Assembly: GCA_000697335.1 (NCBI GenBank)
Contig: JNEM01010680.1
Location: forward strand, 1-21,671
From: Conidiobolus incongruus B7586
Lineage: Eukaryota > Entomophthoromycota > Entomophthoromycetes > Entomophthorales > Conidiobolaceae
DNA: 21,671 nt
Reading direction: 5' to 3'
In this document: positions 1 to 11,293 of the stretch, piece by piece
Layout of the letters: each line of letters starts with the position of its first letter
Numbering within the stretch: the first letter of the stretch is position 1
Position numbers and translations under genes: made by a program
Notes under the pieces: model-generated
Seen by the model: only the letters and a program-made list of their open reading frames with translations
Told to the model about the DNA's origin: nothing
Database searches by the model: none

Positions 1-312
1 TTATATAAAAAGTTAATTTAACTTAATCTAACATTTTGATTTATATTTTAATAAAAAATTATATATAAAGATTTAGAATTCATTAATTATAATTATTTAC
101 TATAAAAACTTAAGTTTCTAATAATATTTTAGTAAGTTTTATTTAATAATAACTATAGTTTTTTTTAAGCTTTAGTTAAATTATAAGAAACCTATTTTAT
201 ATTTTTATTTATTAATTTGAGTTTAAACTTTAATATATATAAAATACTTATAAAACTAATATTAAAGAATTTAAATAATTTTTTAATTAAAATAAAGATA
301 TATTTTTTAATA

Positions 313-370
313 CACTAACCTATAAAAGTAAGTTATAAAATTAAAAATATATATATTTTAATTAATAACT
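313..370 (+). repeat. Left terminal inverted repeat of the Tc1-like element
   Basis: It begins CACTAACCTATAAAAGTAAG directly after a TA. It pairs with the reverse complement of 1827-1884 with 8 mismatches in 58, six of them C/T or G/A transitions. Several of those change CA or TG into TA. Confidence 0.85.
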
Positions 371-1826
371 AAAACAATTACATATATTAGATTATTTAAA
401 ACTATAATATATAATTAAAGTATATTATTTAATAAGAAATAAATATATTTAGATATATTTAGTAAACTATTAGCAAAAATATTAACCTTTAATATTTATC
501 TAAGATAAACTATAAATTTATAGGTTTTTGAGATAAAAGGATATATTTAATAATATATAACTATATCATTTTTCTCTTTTTGTTATTATTTTATATAATA
601 TTTTATAGATATATTAAATTTTTTTATTAGTATTATTATATTTAAATCCCTCTCTAAAAAAATCTATTTATATATTAATCAACTTTATAAAAAAATAAAT
701 TAGCTTATAATATTGCTAGTATTACTAATGTTAACTAGTTTACTATAGTTAAAGTTATTAAGAATAACAATAAAAAAACATTTAAACTTAAACTTAAGTG
801 TGTTAAAATTATAAATGAATATAATAAAAAGTATATTTATAACTTAATTAATACAAGTAAATATAATATTATTGTAAAAATATAATAAAAACTATAAAAC
901 TATAAAAGAATATTAGTTAATATTAATATTATTATATATATTTTATATTAGCATAGATATTATTTATACTTTAAGAAAAAACACCCCTAACTAAAAAAAT
1001 CCTATAATAAAATTAGGTAAGAGTTTAAATATTACTATTAATATTAAATTAAAACTAATTAGAGTAAAGTTATTTAGTTTAATGAAACAAAAATATACTT
1101 TAGTAAATTTAATAAAAAAGTTAAATGTTTTAGAAAAGATATAAAACTACTTTATAACTATTATATTAATTTTACCTAAAAATACAATAGTAAGTTAATT
1201 ATTATTTAAAGATATATATTATTTTTAAGTATAAAATATCTTTATAAAGTTAATAAGGGAATTAATATTAAAATATATTAAAGTGTTTTAAATAATAAAT
1301 TAAAAAAAAACTATTGAATAATATAAGTTAAATAAATCTAAAGTTATTTTTTTATAAGATAATATTTTTTATTATACTATAACTTTTATTATTCAATAAC
1401 TTAAAAATAACAAGATAATAGTTATAAAATAGTTTTTTTAATCTTTTAACTTTAATTTAATTAAATATTTTTATAATTAGTTAAAAAAAGTTATTAAAGT
1501 TTTCCCTTTAGTAAAAAATTTAAGTCAACTTTAAAAATATATTTAAGAAGTATAAAACAAGATTAACTTTTTTTAATATAAGAAGTTAATTGATTTTATA
1601 CCTTATAAACTTAAAAAAGTTAAAAAAGCTAAAGGTAAATATACTAGGTTTTAATTTTTTTTTATCACCAAAAACTTATAAATTAATAACTTACCCTAGG
1701 TAAAATTTAAAAGTTTATATTTTAACTAATTAATAACTAAATATTATTATTTAATGATATATATAATTAATATATATAATAGATTTTAATTATTTAATTT
1801 AAGTTTATTTTATTAAATATTAATTA

Positions 1827-1884
1827 AGTTATTAGTAAAAATATAAGTGTTTTTGATTTTATAACTTACTTTTACAAGTTAGTG
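1827..1884 (-). repeat. Right terminal inverted repeat of the Tc1-like element
   Basis: The reverse complement begins CACTAACTTGTAAAAGTAAG and is followed on the plus strand by TA at 1885-1886. This copy keeps more C and G than the left one (TTG, TCA and CAC where the left has CTA, TTA and TAT). Confidence 0.85.
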
Positions 1885-2281
1885 TATATTTTTTTACTCT
1901 ATTAATAATTAAAAAAATAATAATTAAAGTTTTTTAAATTTTAATAAGTTTTAAATAATTTCTCTTTTAACTTTAATTTACTTAATAATAAATATTTAAT
2001 TTAAATAATATTTTATTATTAAAAGCTACTTATAAATTATAAATAATTTTAAAAGGTTTATAGTTAAGTTTTATTAATACCAAAATAAAAAACTTTTGAT
2101 GATTATTATTTGGTTTAAGTATAATTAAATTAAACAACCAATTTTAAAAAGTTAATTTTTTAATCAAAAAAATTATTATATATATATTAAAAATATATAA
2201 TTTCCTATTAACTTTATATATATTTATTTATTTCAAACTAATAATATGTTTGAAAAATCAAAAATTAAAAAAATTCCCATT

Positions 2282-2713
2282 GCTTCAAATTCAAGGTAAT
2301 ATTATATTAATTTTCTACAACTTTGGAACTAAAATATTAACTGTAAAAAGTGTTTTTACAATTTAATTCAATATATTAATTAATATTGAAACTTTAATAT
2401 ATATATCAAATAATTATAATACTTGTAAATGGTATTCAAAATGAATTGAATGAAATAAGAAACCATTTCAATATAGCTACAATTAATTGAACAAACTAGG
2501 ATTCATTTAATAAAAATATCTCTATCAAATTAAATTAATTTCATAAACACTTTATCAAGAATTGCTAACATTATGTTTCGGTATGAAATTTAAATACTTT
2601 TCAAGAAATGAATTCAAATACCAAGTAAAATTATATATCAGATATATAGAAACAACTAGTAATTAAAAAATTGTTGGAATTTTATTATGAATTTGACAAT
2701 TTCGTGATAATAC
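2282..2713. other. Spacer between repeat E and CFT2 3' end
   Basis: This is ordinary AT-rich sequence with CA and TG at normal density, in contrast to 1-2150. It should hold the 3' UTR and polyadenylation site of CFT2. I see no gene or RNA in it. Confidence 0.5.
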
Positions 2714-5491
2714 TTATAACACTGGATATTTGGAGTAAATTAAATCTCGAACTTTGAAAAAATCCGACGATAGTTTACCGCTCATTACAATCTTGTCTCC
2801 CCTCACCTGAAATATCTGTTAGAAAATAAAATATTATTTAAATATTAAAAAGGTTACCTTCTTAAGTTTCACTTTCTTATTGACTAAGAGCTCACCTTGA
2901 TCCCTAAACTCTCCTTTGAAACGGTTGCGACTAAAGTACTCTTTCAATTCGTTGAACTTGACTTCGCCAACCATCATGGGAGAAGCATTGAGTAACTTGA
3001 CATCGCTGGGTAGCGTTGTGAGGAGCGGTACTTGATCCTGGAATTTGAGAATACCTCTCACGCGACCCAAATCCCATTCACGTTGCGATTGCAAGGTCCA
3101 TGTGTGCATCAATGCAGGATCTAATTTCACTGGATAGATGTGCGTGGCTGCGGAGACTGGAATGGTAATGCCTTCAGTAGGTACGAAGATTTCCACCTTG
3201 TCTTCTAATGGTTTTTTGAGATCTTCGACGGTTTGGGGACTTGCATGAATGATAATCTAGTAAAATTAATTAAATATTTAAAAGGATAGTGAAGCAATGG
3301 ACAGATCTTACCATCTTTTTAGGTTTTAATCCCTCCAAAATATTTCTTAAGGATCGACTGTCAGCACGACCTTGAAATTCGATGAATTGAACCTGACATT
3401 CGAATTGAAGGTCTTGGGACTGTTGCAAAAATTTACAAGGAGGTCGTTCAACTTTTTTGACTTCCAGGTCTTGAGTATTTTCTTGCTTGAAAGCCTAATT
3501 CAGAATTAATTAACTTGTAAAATAAATATCTGTAACTCTTACCTCTTCGGCATTGGCGTCGCCGTTTAATTTAGCTTCACCATTTACTTTAAGACTCAAT
3601 TCGTTACTATATTGCATGATGGAAATTACTTCACCGTAATCGTCGAATTTTCTTTTACGACTCTCGAAATTATTAATACCACTTGGATACATGATGATGT
3701 TAGAATTTGCTGGGTTATTCATAGTGTTGGCAATATCGTCAGCAACCATCAGATCAAATTGATAGTTCAGTAAACTACCTCTATCCATTTGAGGCTGATG
3801 AGCACCATGGTGCAGACGTTGACGAAGACCAGTACCATCTGCATCCATAGTCATATTGCCATGTTGATCGTCCTCTTCGTCGTCATCATCTTCGTCATCC
3901 ATTGTACCATCTAGGATACGCTTATTATGAGCGATCATAGCATCCTTTTGAAGACGTTGACTCCTCAATTCGCGCTCTTTGTTTTGATATTCTTCTAATT
4001 CGTTACCTGTCAAAGGTTCAGGTTGAGTGAATGTGATAGATCCATTATATTTAACAGGAAGTGGACCCATTAGCCAGCTGTATTCGCCTTCATTATTTTC
4101 TTGCTTGAGGTAAGATTCTTTCAATTTCGAAAAAAGTTGACCAATTAAAGTTTCATTTCGGGTATTCTCCAAAGCTTCACGATTGGTGAGGACCAATAAA
4201 TTCTTTTCGTCGAAGCCCCAGTCTTTCATAAGATGGAAACTCATTTCACCATCTTGAATGGTTTCTCCAGAGCATAAAATCACCATGGGGTTATTCTTTT
4301 GCACTTTCATCAGCGTGCACCAATCTTCCCATCCGTTAATGGGTCGAACGTGTTTCAAATTTAAAGGATTTTCACGATTGTTAGAAAACAGTTCACTAAG
4401 TCTAGAGTTAAGCCATTCCAACATACTTTGTGCGTATTGAATCAATTTCAAACTGTGCTGGCTCAGTATATAGATAGGATAGCTGATATGATGTTCTTGC
4501 CAGAGTTCTTCCAAAGTACATGCCATTTCCAGCATTCTACCACCCACCTCAAGAGGAATGATCACCTTACCACCATTATTCAAAGTATTTTTAAAACTCT
4601 TGAGTAATTCGTCGTCGATATTCTTCGAGGTTTTAGTATTACCGAGAGGTTGGGAAGCACCTGTAATCAATAAAGTAGGACGTTCAAAGTTCTCCATAAC
4701 AATACCCTGATTCAAAATACCACTACCATTTAAAAGTCGCTCTTTTTTATGATTCATATCAGGAATGTACATAATATTATCCGAATCTTTTAAAATCCTC
4801 CAAATGGTACCACCAATAGTATGTCCTGCAGAATATGGTGTAATTGTAATCCCACTTAAAGCCCCTTCCAACTTTTCCGTCTGCAAATATCTCAACGATT
4901 TCACGTTGTTGAATGCTACATTTACATCATTAGGTGTAATCAGTTGATAATTCAAGAAATAGTTCCAGTTTTGGATTAAGTCCATACAGGTTAAACGACC
5001 TAAATTTTGAACTGGAATAGTACAGTAAACGGGACAATTTAAATTGAAAAATTTGTGAGCAAATACGTATGCACCCAGATGGGATAGTGTACCATGGGAT
5101 AGTAGGATAATATTTACTTCAGGTAAAATTCTACAAAATGATAAAAAAATGAATATTATAAAACGAATAATTTGAAATATTCTAGTTACTTTTTAAATCT
5201 TTTATACCCTTCGCTCTCTTCCGGGGCCTCTCCATCATCATTATTTTCGCCATTTATCAACTTATTAAAGTTCAACTCGTCGAAAATATCTATGGTTTGG
5301 TCCAAGTCCAAATTCTGAAACTCTTGATTAGTCTTTATATTGTTTAAAGTCAAATTTTTCAACCAATTTAAATGGTAGTCCAAACCACCGCAATCGAGTA
5401 AGATTTTTACTTGGTCCATTTCGAGTAGGTAAGCCAGAGCATCCCCGTTCGAACTCCCGGATAATACGGTGAAATTAATTAAATTGGACAT
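2714..5491 (-). CDS. CFT2: Cleavage and polyadenylation factor subunit CFT2 / CPSF2 (CPSF100)
   Basis: This encodes the non-catalytic metallo-beta-lactamase/beta-CASP partner of CPSF73 (Ysh1) in the nuclear mRNA 3'-end processing complex. Coding exons on the minus strand are 5190-5491, 3543-5130, 3312-3494, 2858-3256 and 2714-2806 (or 2714-2815). The predicted protein is about 854 residues, against 859 in yeast Cft2. The start MSNLINFTVLSGSSNGDALA is the family N-terminus. SHGTLSHLGAY (residues 112-122) sits where active lactamases carry HxHxDH, so metal ligands are missing, as is normal for CPSF100. The beta-CASP part (LLITGASQPLG, GGKVIIPLEVGGRMLE) follows, then a very acidic linker (DDEDDDDEEDD, near residue 480). 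The C-terminal region has FIEFQGRADSRSLRNIL and ends FFKVRDLIYSKYPVL. All junctions join in frame. It is downstream of VPS29 on the same strand. Confidence 0.93.
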
Positions 5492-6363
5492 AGTGTGGTT
5501 GGGGATTTATATTTTTGGACTAGAATATTTATTGAACTATTAATAATATTTGAGATATTACAATTATGCAATTAACCTTTCTATTAAAGTACAATTAAAG
5601 TAAAATGAGTTGACAATTTGATATATAGAAAAATAATAATCTAATAAAGATAAAAACAGGTAGAATTAATAAATTATGGATTTGTGAATTAATTGTTTAT
5701 TATTATTATTTTATCCCTTACATTTAAAATTTAGTTCATTATTGATTTCAAAAGAGCAATTCTGAACTTTATTTATAATTAAATGATTAAATCCTATTAT
5801 TATGGGACTGATTTTGATAGAATTTAAAAATAGACAACTAAAAAGAAATATCGTCATCAATGTATATAATGAACTAATTTATCAATCATAGTTGAAAAAC
5901 AAAGAAATAACTTGAAATTGTTTCAGATATCATTACTTATAAAAACTCAGAGTAATTGAAATAATATATAATGTATTAATTCATATTGTTCAATCTTTTA
6001 CATTTAATTTATAATAATAATATTTTAAATATTAAAATTTTTTGGAATTCAAAGTAATAATTATATTTTTAACATATTCAATTAAGTGTTCTGAATAATT
6101 ATTAATTATGTTAGACAAAATATATCAGAATAAAATGAAATAGCTATTAGAGATAAGCAATATTTGATAGAATAGATCTCACAGATTAGGGAATAAAGCA
6201 ATCGAAATACGATAAATATGTATTGATAATTAAAATACATTAAAATTAAATAAATATTTTAAATGTTAATATCGAAATAAAGACAACCTAAAAAATAATA
6301 TGAATAATTTAAATAAATGTTATGTTTAAGATTAATAAACTACTTGTATATATACGCATCAAT
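5492..6363. other. Spacer between VPS29 3' end and CFT2 start
   Basis: These 872 nt of AT-rich sequence have normal CA and TG content. The part nearest 5492 should hold the CFT2 promoter; an ATAAATATTC stretch lies about 40 nt before its start codon on the minus strand. I see no gene or RNA. Confidence 0.5.
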
Positions 6364-7040
6364 TTAATCTTTGGAAAATTTCTCAGTTTGAACAATATAA
6401 CCCCCATCCTTATAAATATAAACATAAATCGTAATTATATCCTGAACATCCATCAGCATAAAGCTGGGAAAAGGCTGACCCCCAAATTGAGATTGAGCGC
6501 CTGTAACTGTACCGGGGTTCACGAAAAGACGTCCGTCCTCCTTCCTAATTTCCAATTGGTGAGTATGACCCGAAATTAAAACATCAACATCCAATTGTCT
6601 AGCGTAGGCGGCCAACGACAATCTATCGCCGAAAGGGATGATTTGGTGACCATGAACAATACCGAATCGGTAATCCCCATGCGTAATCACTTTATTCACG
6701 GGCCAGGCACCCACCTCGTCAAAATCCCCTTGAACTACGTGTAAATCACTGCATACGTTCCTCAAAAATTCGTAAGTTTCCCTATCGCATAAATTGCCAG
6801 TACATAAAATTTGTTGAATTCTCCCTGGTGCCTATAACCATAAATTATTATCAATAAATTTTATATTCAATGTATAGATAATTATTTTACTAATAATTTT
6901 TTAAATTCGTTGGGGATATCGTAAGAACGAAATGGATGATGAAAGTCACCTATAATTAAAACGAGCTATGATAATAATTAATAGTTAGTAAAGTTTTGGT
7001 AATTATAACTATATTGATTTGATTATTTACTTACAACCAT
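6364..7040 (-). CDS. VPS29: Retromer subunit VPS29
   Basis: VPS29 is the calcineurin-phosphoesterase-fold scaffold subunit of retromer, which retrieves cargo from endosomes to the Golgi or plasma membrane. Coding exons on the minus strand are 7035-7040 (ATG GTT only), 6891-6965 and 6364-6831, all joined in phase 0 with GTAAGT and GTAAAA donors and TAG acceptors. The product is 182 residues, the usual length in animals and plants (yeast Vps29 is longer). It reads MVLVLIIGDFHHPFRSYDIP, then APGRIQQILCTGNLCDRETY, GDFDE, ITHGDYRFGIVHGHQIIPFGD and SGHTHQ. These are the metal-site-like motifs of the family in order. The ATG at 6765 lies inside the domain and would drop the first metal motifs, so it is not the start. 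It is divergent from PGK. Confidence 0.93.
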
Positions 7041-8372
7041 ATTAATGAATTGATAATTATTATTACTGCTAATTGATGACCAAATTGCATTGAATAAATA
7101 GTAAATAATTTAAATGGAATTAGATGTGTTATTAGAATGTTATGGGAAAGTTGATAAAGATTTGTGATTTATATATAATCTGTTTTAGAATTGATAATAT
7201 TTAGTCTAAGATTGAAATGTAATTATCATTATACTGATCTAATTCTCTATATTTAATATTTTTCTAAAATTTATATTATAGTTTATATTATAATTATATG
7301 ATTTAAGATTACAAATTAAATAAAATTCAATTTTTTGTTTAATATTGATTTAATTAATTTGCCTCTGTCAAAATATATAAGAATTATCATATATATTTTC
7401 AATCTCCGAATATTTACTTATTCACTTTAAATATAAAGTGGTTATATAATTTTTTAATATTCCTAACATCAATGAATTACAATTTTAATATTACTGAAAA
7501 ACTCTAAATTGATATTTAATCGAATTCATTATTTTATTTTAGTATATATAGATATAATGTAAAAATATTATTTGTTGAAATTATAGTTTTTAAAAAAAGC
7601 TGAGTATATTATTTCAAATCTTATTTTTCCAGAATAACCAATGTAGCTAAAAATATTGTAATATCATATAAAATTTGATAGTATGATAGAATAACGATTG
7701 ACTTTCATTTTTATCAAATAATATATATTCAAACCGCTTTTAATTATTGGATAATACTATAAAATAATCATTACAAATATTTAAAACTACTAGAAAAGGT
7801 ATAATTAATCATGAAAAAAATTTGTTATATTGAGGAAGAATTTTTAAAACAGAAGAGAAAAATTAATTTTCACCAAAAACTAATAATAGGAGTTATTATT
7901 AATTCAATTTTTATAATATTTGACTATTATAAAATAACTCAAAATTTATATTAAAATGATAGCTAGAATATTTAAGAATTTGAGTATTAATATCATTCAT
8001 TATAGTTTATTTTATTTCAAAATGATTAACTATAAACAAATTAAATTACAAATTTTTTATTAAGTTTTGAAATTTAATAATAACAACAATACCTAGCATT
8101 TATAATTTCTATTCCAAATAATTTTTTAATTAAAATTTATATAATTATCATATATTTAATAATAATCATATCCAATTAGAAATAACTTGGAAATATATAA
8201 AGATATATATATTATTTCTATATATTTAATTTTGTTATCAAACAAAAGCTTTTTTTGGATAAAAACTATAGGTTGATTGAGTAATAGCAGTGACATCAAC
8301 CTTGTTATAATTTTAAATTATGATAATTTTATCTAAAAATATTTCAATTTCTTTAAATTTTTTTTATTTAAA
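7041..8372. other. Divergent VPS29-PGK intergenic region
   Basis: These 1.3 kb lie between two divergently transcribed genes and must contain both promoters. The sequence is AT-rich with poly-T and poly-A runs. I see no ORF with family resemblance, no tRNA and no obvious repeat. A T-rich tract (8340-8370) leads directly into the PGK start. Confidence 0.5.
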
Positions 8373-10162
8373 ATGAATAATTATATACGTCATTATCCAA
8401 TTGTGACTCAATTGGTAAATCCAATGAGAAAATTTTGGTATCGCCACTTATATAAGTATGAAACTAAAAGATTAATTAATGTTAAGTTTTTTAACTCTTA
8501 TAAGTTATCAATTCCATTTATTAATAAAAAAATGCCTGGTGAAAGTTTAAGTAATAAATTATCCATCGCTGACGTCGATGTTCAAGGTAAAAAGGTCCTG
8601 ATCAGGTAATATTAATAATTACTTGTTAAATTGTTTGGTTCTAATTTCAATTTACTATAGAGTTGATTTTAATGTTCCTTTCGCTGATGGTAAAATCTCC
8701 AACAATCAAAGAATCGTTGCCGCTTTACCTACCATCAAATACGTTTTGGAAAAGGGTAAACTAGACTGATTTAAAATTTGATTAATACTTATTCTCGAAT
8801 TCAGGTGCCGCTGCCGTTATCCTTATGAGTCACTTGGGCCGTCCCGACGGTAAAGTCGTCTCCAAGTACTCTTTGGAACCCGTTGCCACTGAACTCACCA
8901 ACCTCTTGGGTGGCAAACCCGTCAAATTTTTGAAGGATTGTGTTGGTCCTGAAGTTGAAGAAGCTGTTAAGAATGCTTCCAATGGTAATTATTTTAACTG
9001 ATCAATTGAATTTTTTTAATGTGAAAGTGTTTAGGTGAAGTTATTTTATTGGAAAATCTTCGTTTCCACGCCGAAGAAGAGGGATCTTCCAAGGATGCTG
9101 AAGGCAAGAAGGTCCGTTTGATAAATTTTTAACTTTGTAATTATTTTGCTTAAATTTTGTTTAGGTCAAAGCTGATCCCGCCAAGGTCAAGGAATTCCGT
9201 GAATCCCTCTCCAAGCTCGGTGATATCTACGTCAACGACGCTTTTGGTACCGCTCACCGTGCCCACAGCTCCATGGTTGGTGTCGACCTCCCTATCAAGG
9301 CCGCCGGTTTCTTAGTCAAGAAGGAACTTGACTTCTTCTCCAAGGCTTTGGAATCTCCTGAACGTCCCTTCCTCGCCATCTTGGGTGGTGCTAAGGTCTC
9401 TGACAAGATCCAACTCATTGACAACCTCTTGGACAAAGTTAACAGCATGATCATTGGCGGTGGTATGGCCTTCACCTTTAAGAAGGTCTTGAACGACATG
9501 AAGATTGGTAGCTCTTTGTACGACGAAGAAGGCTCTAAGCTCGTTCACGATTTAATCGCTAAGGCCAAGAAGAACAACGTTGATATTCACCTTCCTGTCG
9601 ACTTCGTTACTGCCGACAAATTTGATAAGGATGCTAACGTTGGTTACGCTACTGACTCCGAAGGTATTCCTGATGGTTGGATGGTAAATATCATATACTG
9701 TTTATTTTTTACATTATTTTAATTAATATATTGTAGGGCTTAGATTGTGGTGAAAAGAGTAACGAAATCAACACCAAGGCTGTCCTTGCTGCTAAGACTA
9801 TCCTCTGGAACGGGTAAGTTTAACATTTTAATTTTATTCAACAATGCTAATATATATTGATTTAGACCCGCTGGTGTCTTCGAATTCGATAAATTCGACA
9901 AGGGTACCAAAGCTTTATTAGATGCCGTCGTCGAAGCATCCAAGCATGGTGCTACCACCATTGTTGGTAAGTATTGATCACATTTTGGCTCCATAAGACA
10001 TATTACTAATTTGAACTAGGTGGAGGTGACACTGCTACCGCTGTCCTCAAGTGGAATGCCGAAGAACATTTGAGCCATGTCAGTACCGGTGGAGGTGCCA
10101 GTTTAGAACTATTGGAAGGTAAACAACTCCCAGGTGTTGTTGCCCTCTCCAACAAGAACTAA
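8373..10162 (+). CDS. PGK1: Phosphoglycerate kinase with N-terminal extension
   Basis: PGK transfers phosphate from 1,3-bisphosphoglycerate to ADP in glycolysis. Exons are 8373-8605, 8661-8755, 8805-8984, 9035-9111, 9165-9683, 9737-9813, 9866-9966 and 10020-10162, all in frame, giving 474 residues. From the internal Met54 (ATG at 8532) it is 421 residues, the normal PGK length. Motifs in order: RVDFNVP (78-84), SHLGRP (118-123), [71 protein letters not shown] and [14 protein letters not shown]. The core exons use many C- and G-ending codons, as expected for a highly expressed gene. Residues 1-53 are rich in Arg, Lys and aromatics with one acidic residue, and could be a mitochondrial presequence or untranslated leader. 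The fourth intron has an atypical GTCCGT donor. Enzyme identity is certain; the start is not. Confidence 0.95.
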
Positions 10163-11293
10163 ATTTCTTATCTATCAAATCATCATATTTTCTCAAATTA
10201 AAAATTTGTAATATTTAACCAGTTTAACATGTTTAATGATTGTATAATTGTCTATTATATATATTTATACATTATAATTTATTCAAAAATCATTAATTAA
10301 ACCCAGTGATATTATCAAAAGCATTAATTTTATTTTTATATAATTATTTCAATTTAACAAATATATTTCGAAGCTTAAATAAGAATTAAATTATGAGAGT
10401 TAATTCAACAATTAAAAAAATTTAATTCTAATTAAAATCAATATTAAACATAAAGATAAACGCAAAGTAAAAGGATTATAAATTCAAAATGATTAATTAA
10501 AACCAATTTGTCTATTAACTAATATAATGTTTTTTTCAATTTTTATATAAATATATTAAGTTTCGATCTTATCAATTTTAATTTGAAATTAATTAATTTA
10601 AAAAAAATTCATTCTATTTTAATTTGATAATTATATATTGATTTCACATATATACTAAATCTTTTATATAAGATAATAATAGAAAATCAAAGAAAAATCA
10701 TGATATAAGCTATATTTATTCCAAAATTTTTTTTAGATCTTCCAAGTAATTAAAGAATAATAATTATATTATCATGATATATTTAGTTTATAAAATCCAA
10801 ATTATTATTTATCTATTATGTATATTATTATCTATATAAATTAAAAATTTTATAAAAATATTAACATATTTATTATTAATTAATTCTTTTAATATTATAT
10901 ATTCAATAAAAATAAAAGAATAATTACTTATTATATAATATAATTTATAAATTAAACTAAAAATATTAATTTAAATAATTAGCTAATTTTATAGCTAAAA
11001 ACTGACAATTAAACAGTTGCAATACCATTATGGACTTTATTCAACTGACACATTTGGATAGTTATAGTAATATTGACTGTGAATTATTGCAATATATCCA
11101 TTGGTTGATAAGGCTATTTGTTTTGAGATTATTCGCGGTCATTTGAAGGTTTCTATGAGTTAATAGTAGACCACTTTTTTGATTAATATTATGGTAACTA
11201 AAATCATATGATAATTTAATTGATAATTATTAAATATAACCCAAAGGATTTGATACTAAATTGTTGAAATTTAGATTCCTTTTGTTAGATTTT
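10163..11293. other. Spacer after PGK
   Basis: This is AT-rich sequence holding the PGK 3' end. From about 11000 to 11160 the base composition is more balanced and looks like older unique or coding-derived sequence, but I could not match it to a family. No RNA gene is seen. Confidence 0.4.

Larger units (their letters stand above)
313..1884 (+). mobile_element. Degenerate Tc1/mariner element nested in repeat E
   Basis: The 1572-bp unit starts and ends with inverted repeats (313-370 and 1827-1884; 50 of 58 positions match) and is flanked by TA at 311-312 and 1885-1886, the target duplication of the Tc1/mariner/IS630 superfamily. The right E arm has an uninterrupted site at 21610-21611 where this element would sit. 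A transposase relic reads plus from about 780 to 1560. Recognisable pieces are a FNETK-like block at about 1078 (family: F.DE.K, first catalytic acid), YLYKVNKGIN near 1233-1262, YKLNKSKVIFL then a stop and DN at 1323-1362 (family: QDNA.CH), and NQLKK-like FYN-stop-LKKVIK near 1468-1497. One frame stays open to comparison from 1320 to 1497, so most damage is base substitution to stops, not indels. Not functional. Confidence 0.85.
1..2281 (-). repeat. Repeat E, left arm (inverted relative to right arm)
   Basis: The reverse complement of this stretch, with 313-1884 taken out, matches 21173-21671 over its whole visible length. The inner boundary is sharp: the reverse complement of 2226-2278 matches 21176-21228 at 51 of 53 positions, and similarity stops at 2281. 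Further out, 1885-2160 matches 21315-21611 and about 250-312 matches 21612-21671, with many C/T and G/A differences. The arm runs off the window start. It is nearly all A and T, with almost no CA or TG between about 1 and 2150. I could not recognise a coding family; it is an unclassified, badly decayed dispersed repeat. Strand is set so that the right arm is plus. Confidence 0.85.

Noticed and set aside
4258-4947. Two plus-strand 60-codon open frames inside CFT2
   Set aside because: They lie antisense within the long CFT2 exon, which reads as a conserved protein throughout; they have no family resemblance of their own.
6322-6579. Plus-strand 85-codon frame opposite VPS29
   Set aside because: It overlaps the conserved VPS29 C-terminal exon in antisense and has no recognisable domain.
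9254-9994. Minus-strand open frames opposite PGK exons
   Set aside because: They arise because PGK's codon choice leaves few stops on the other strand; they cross PGK introns and have no family resemblance.
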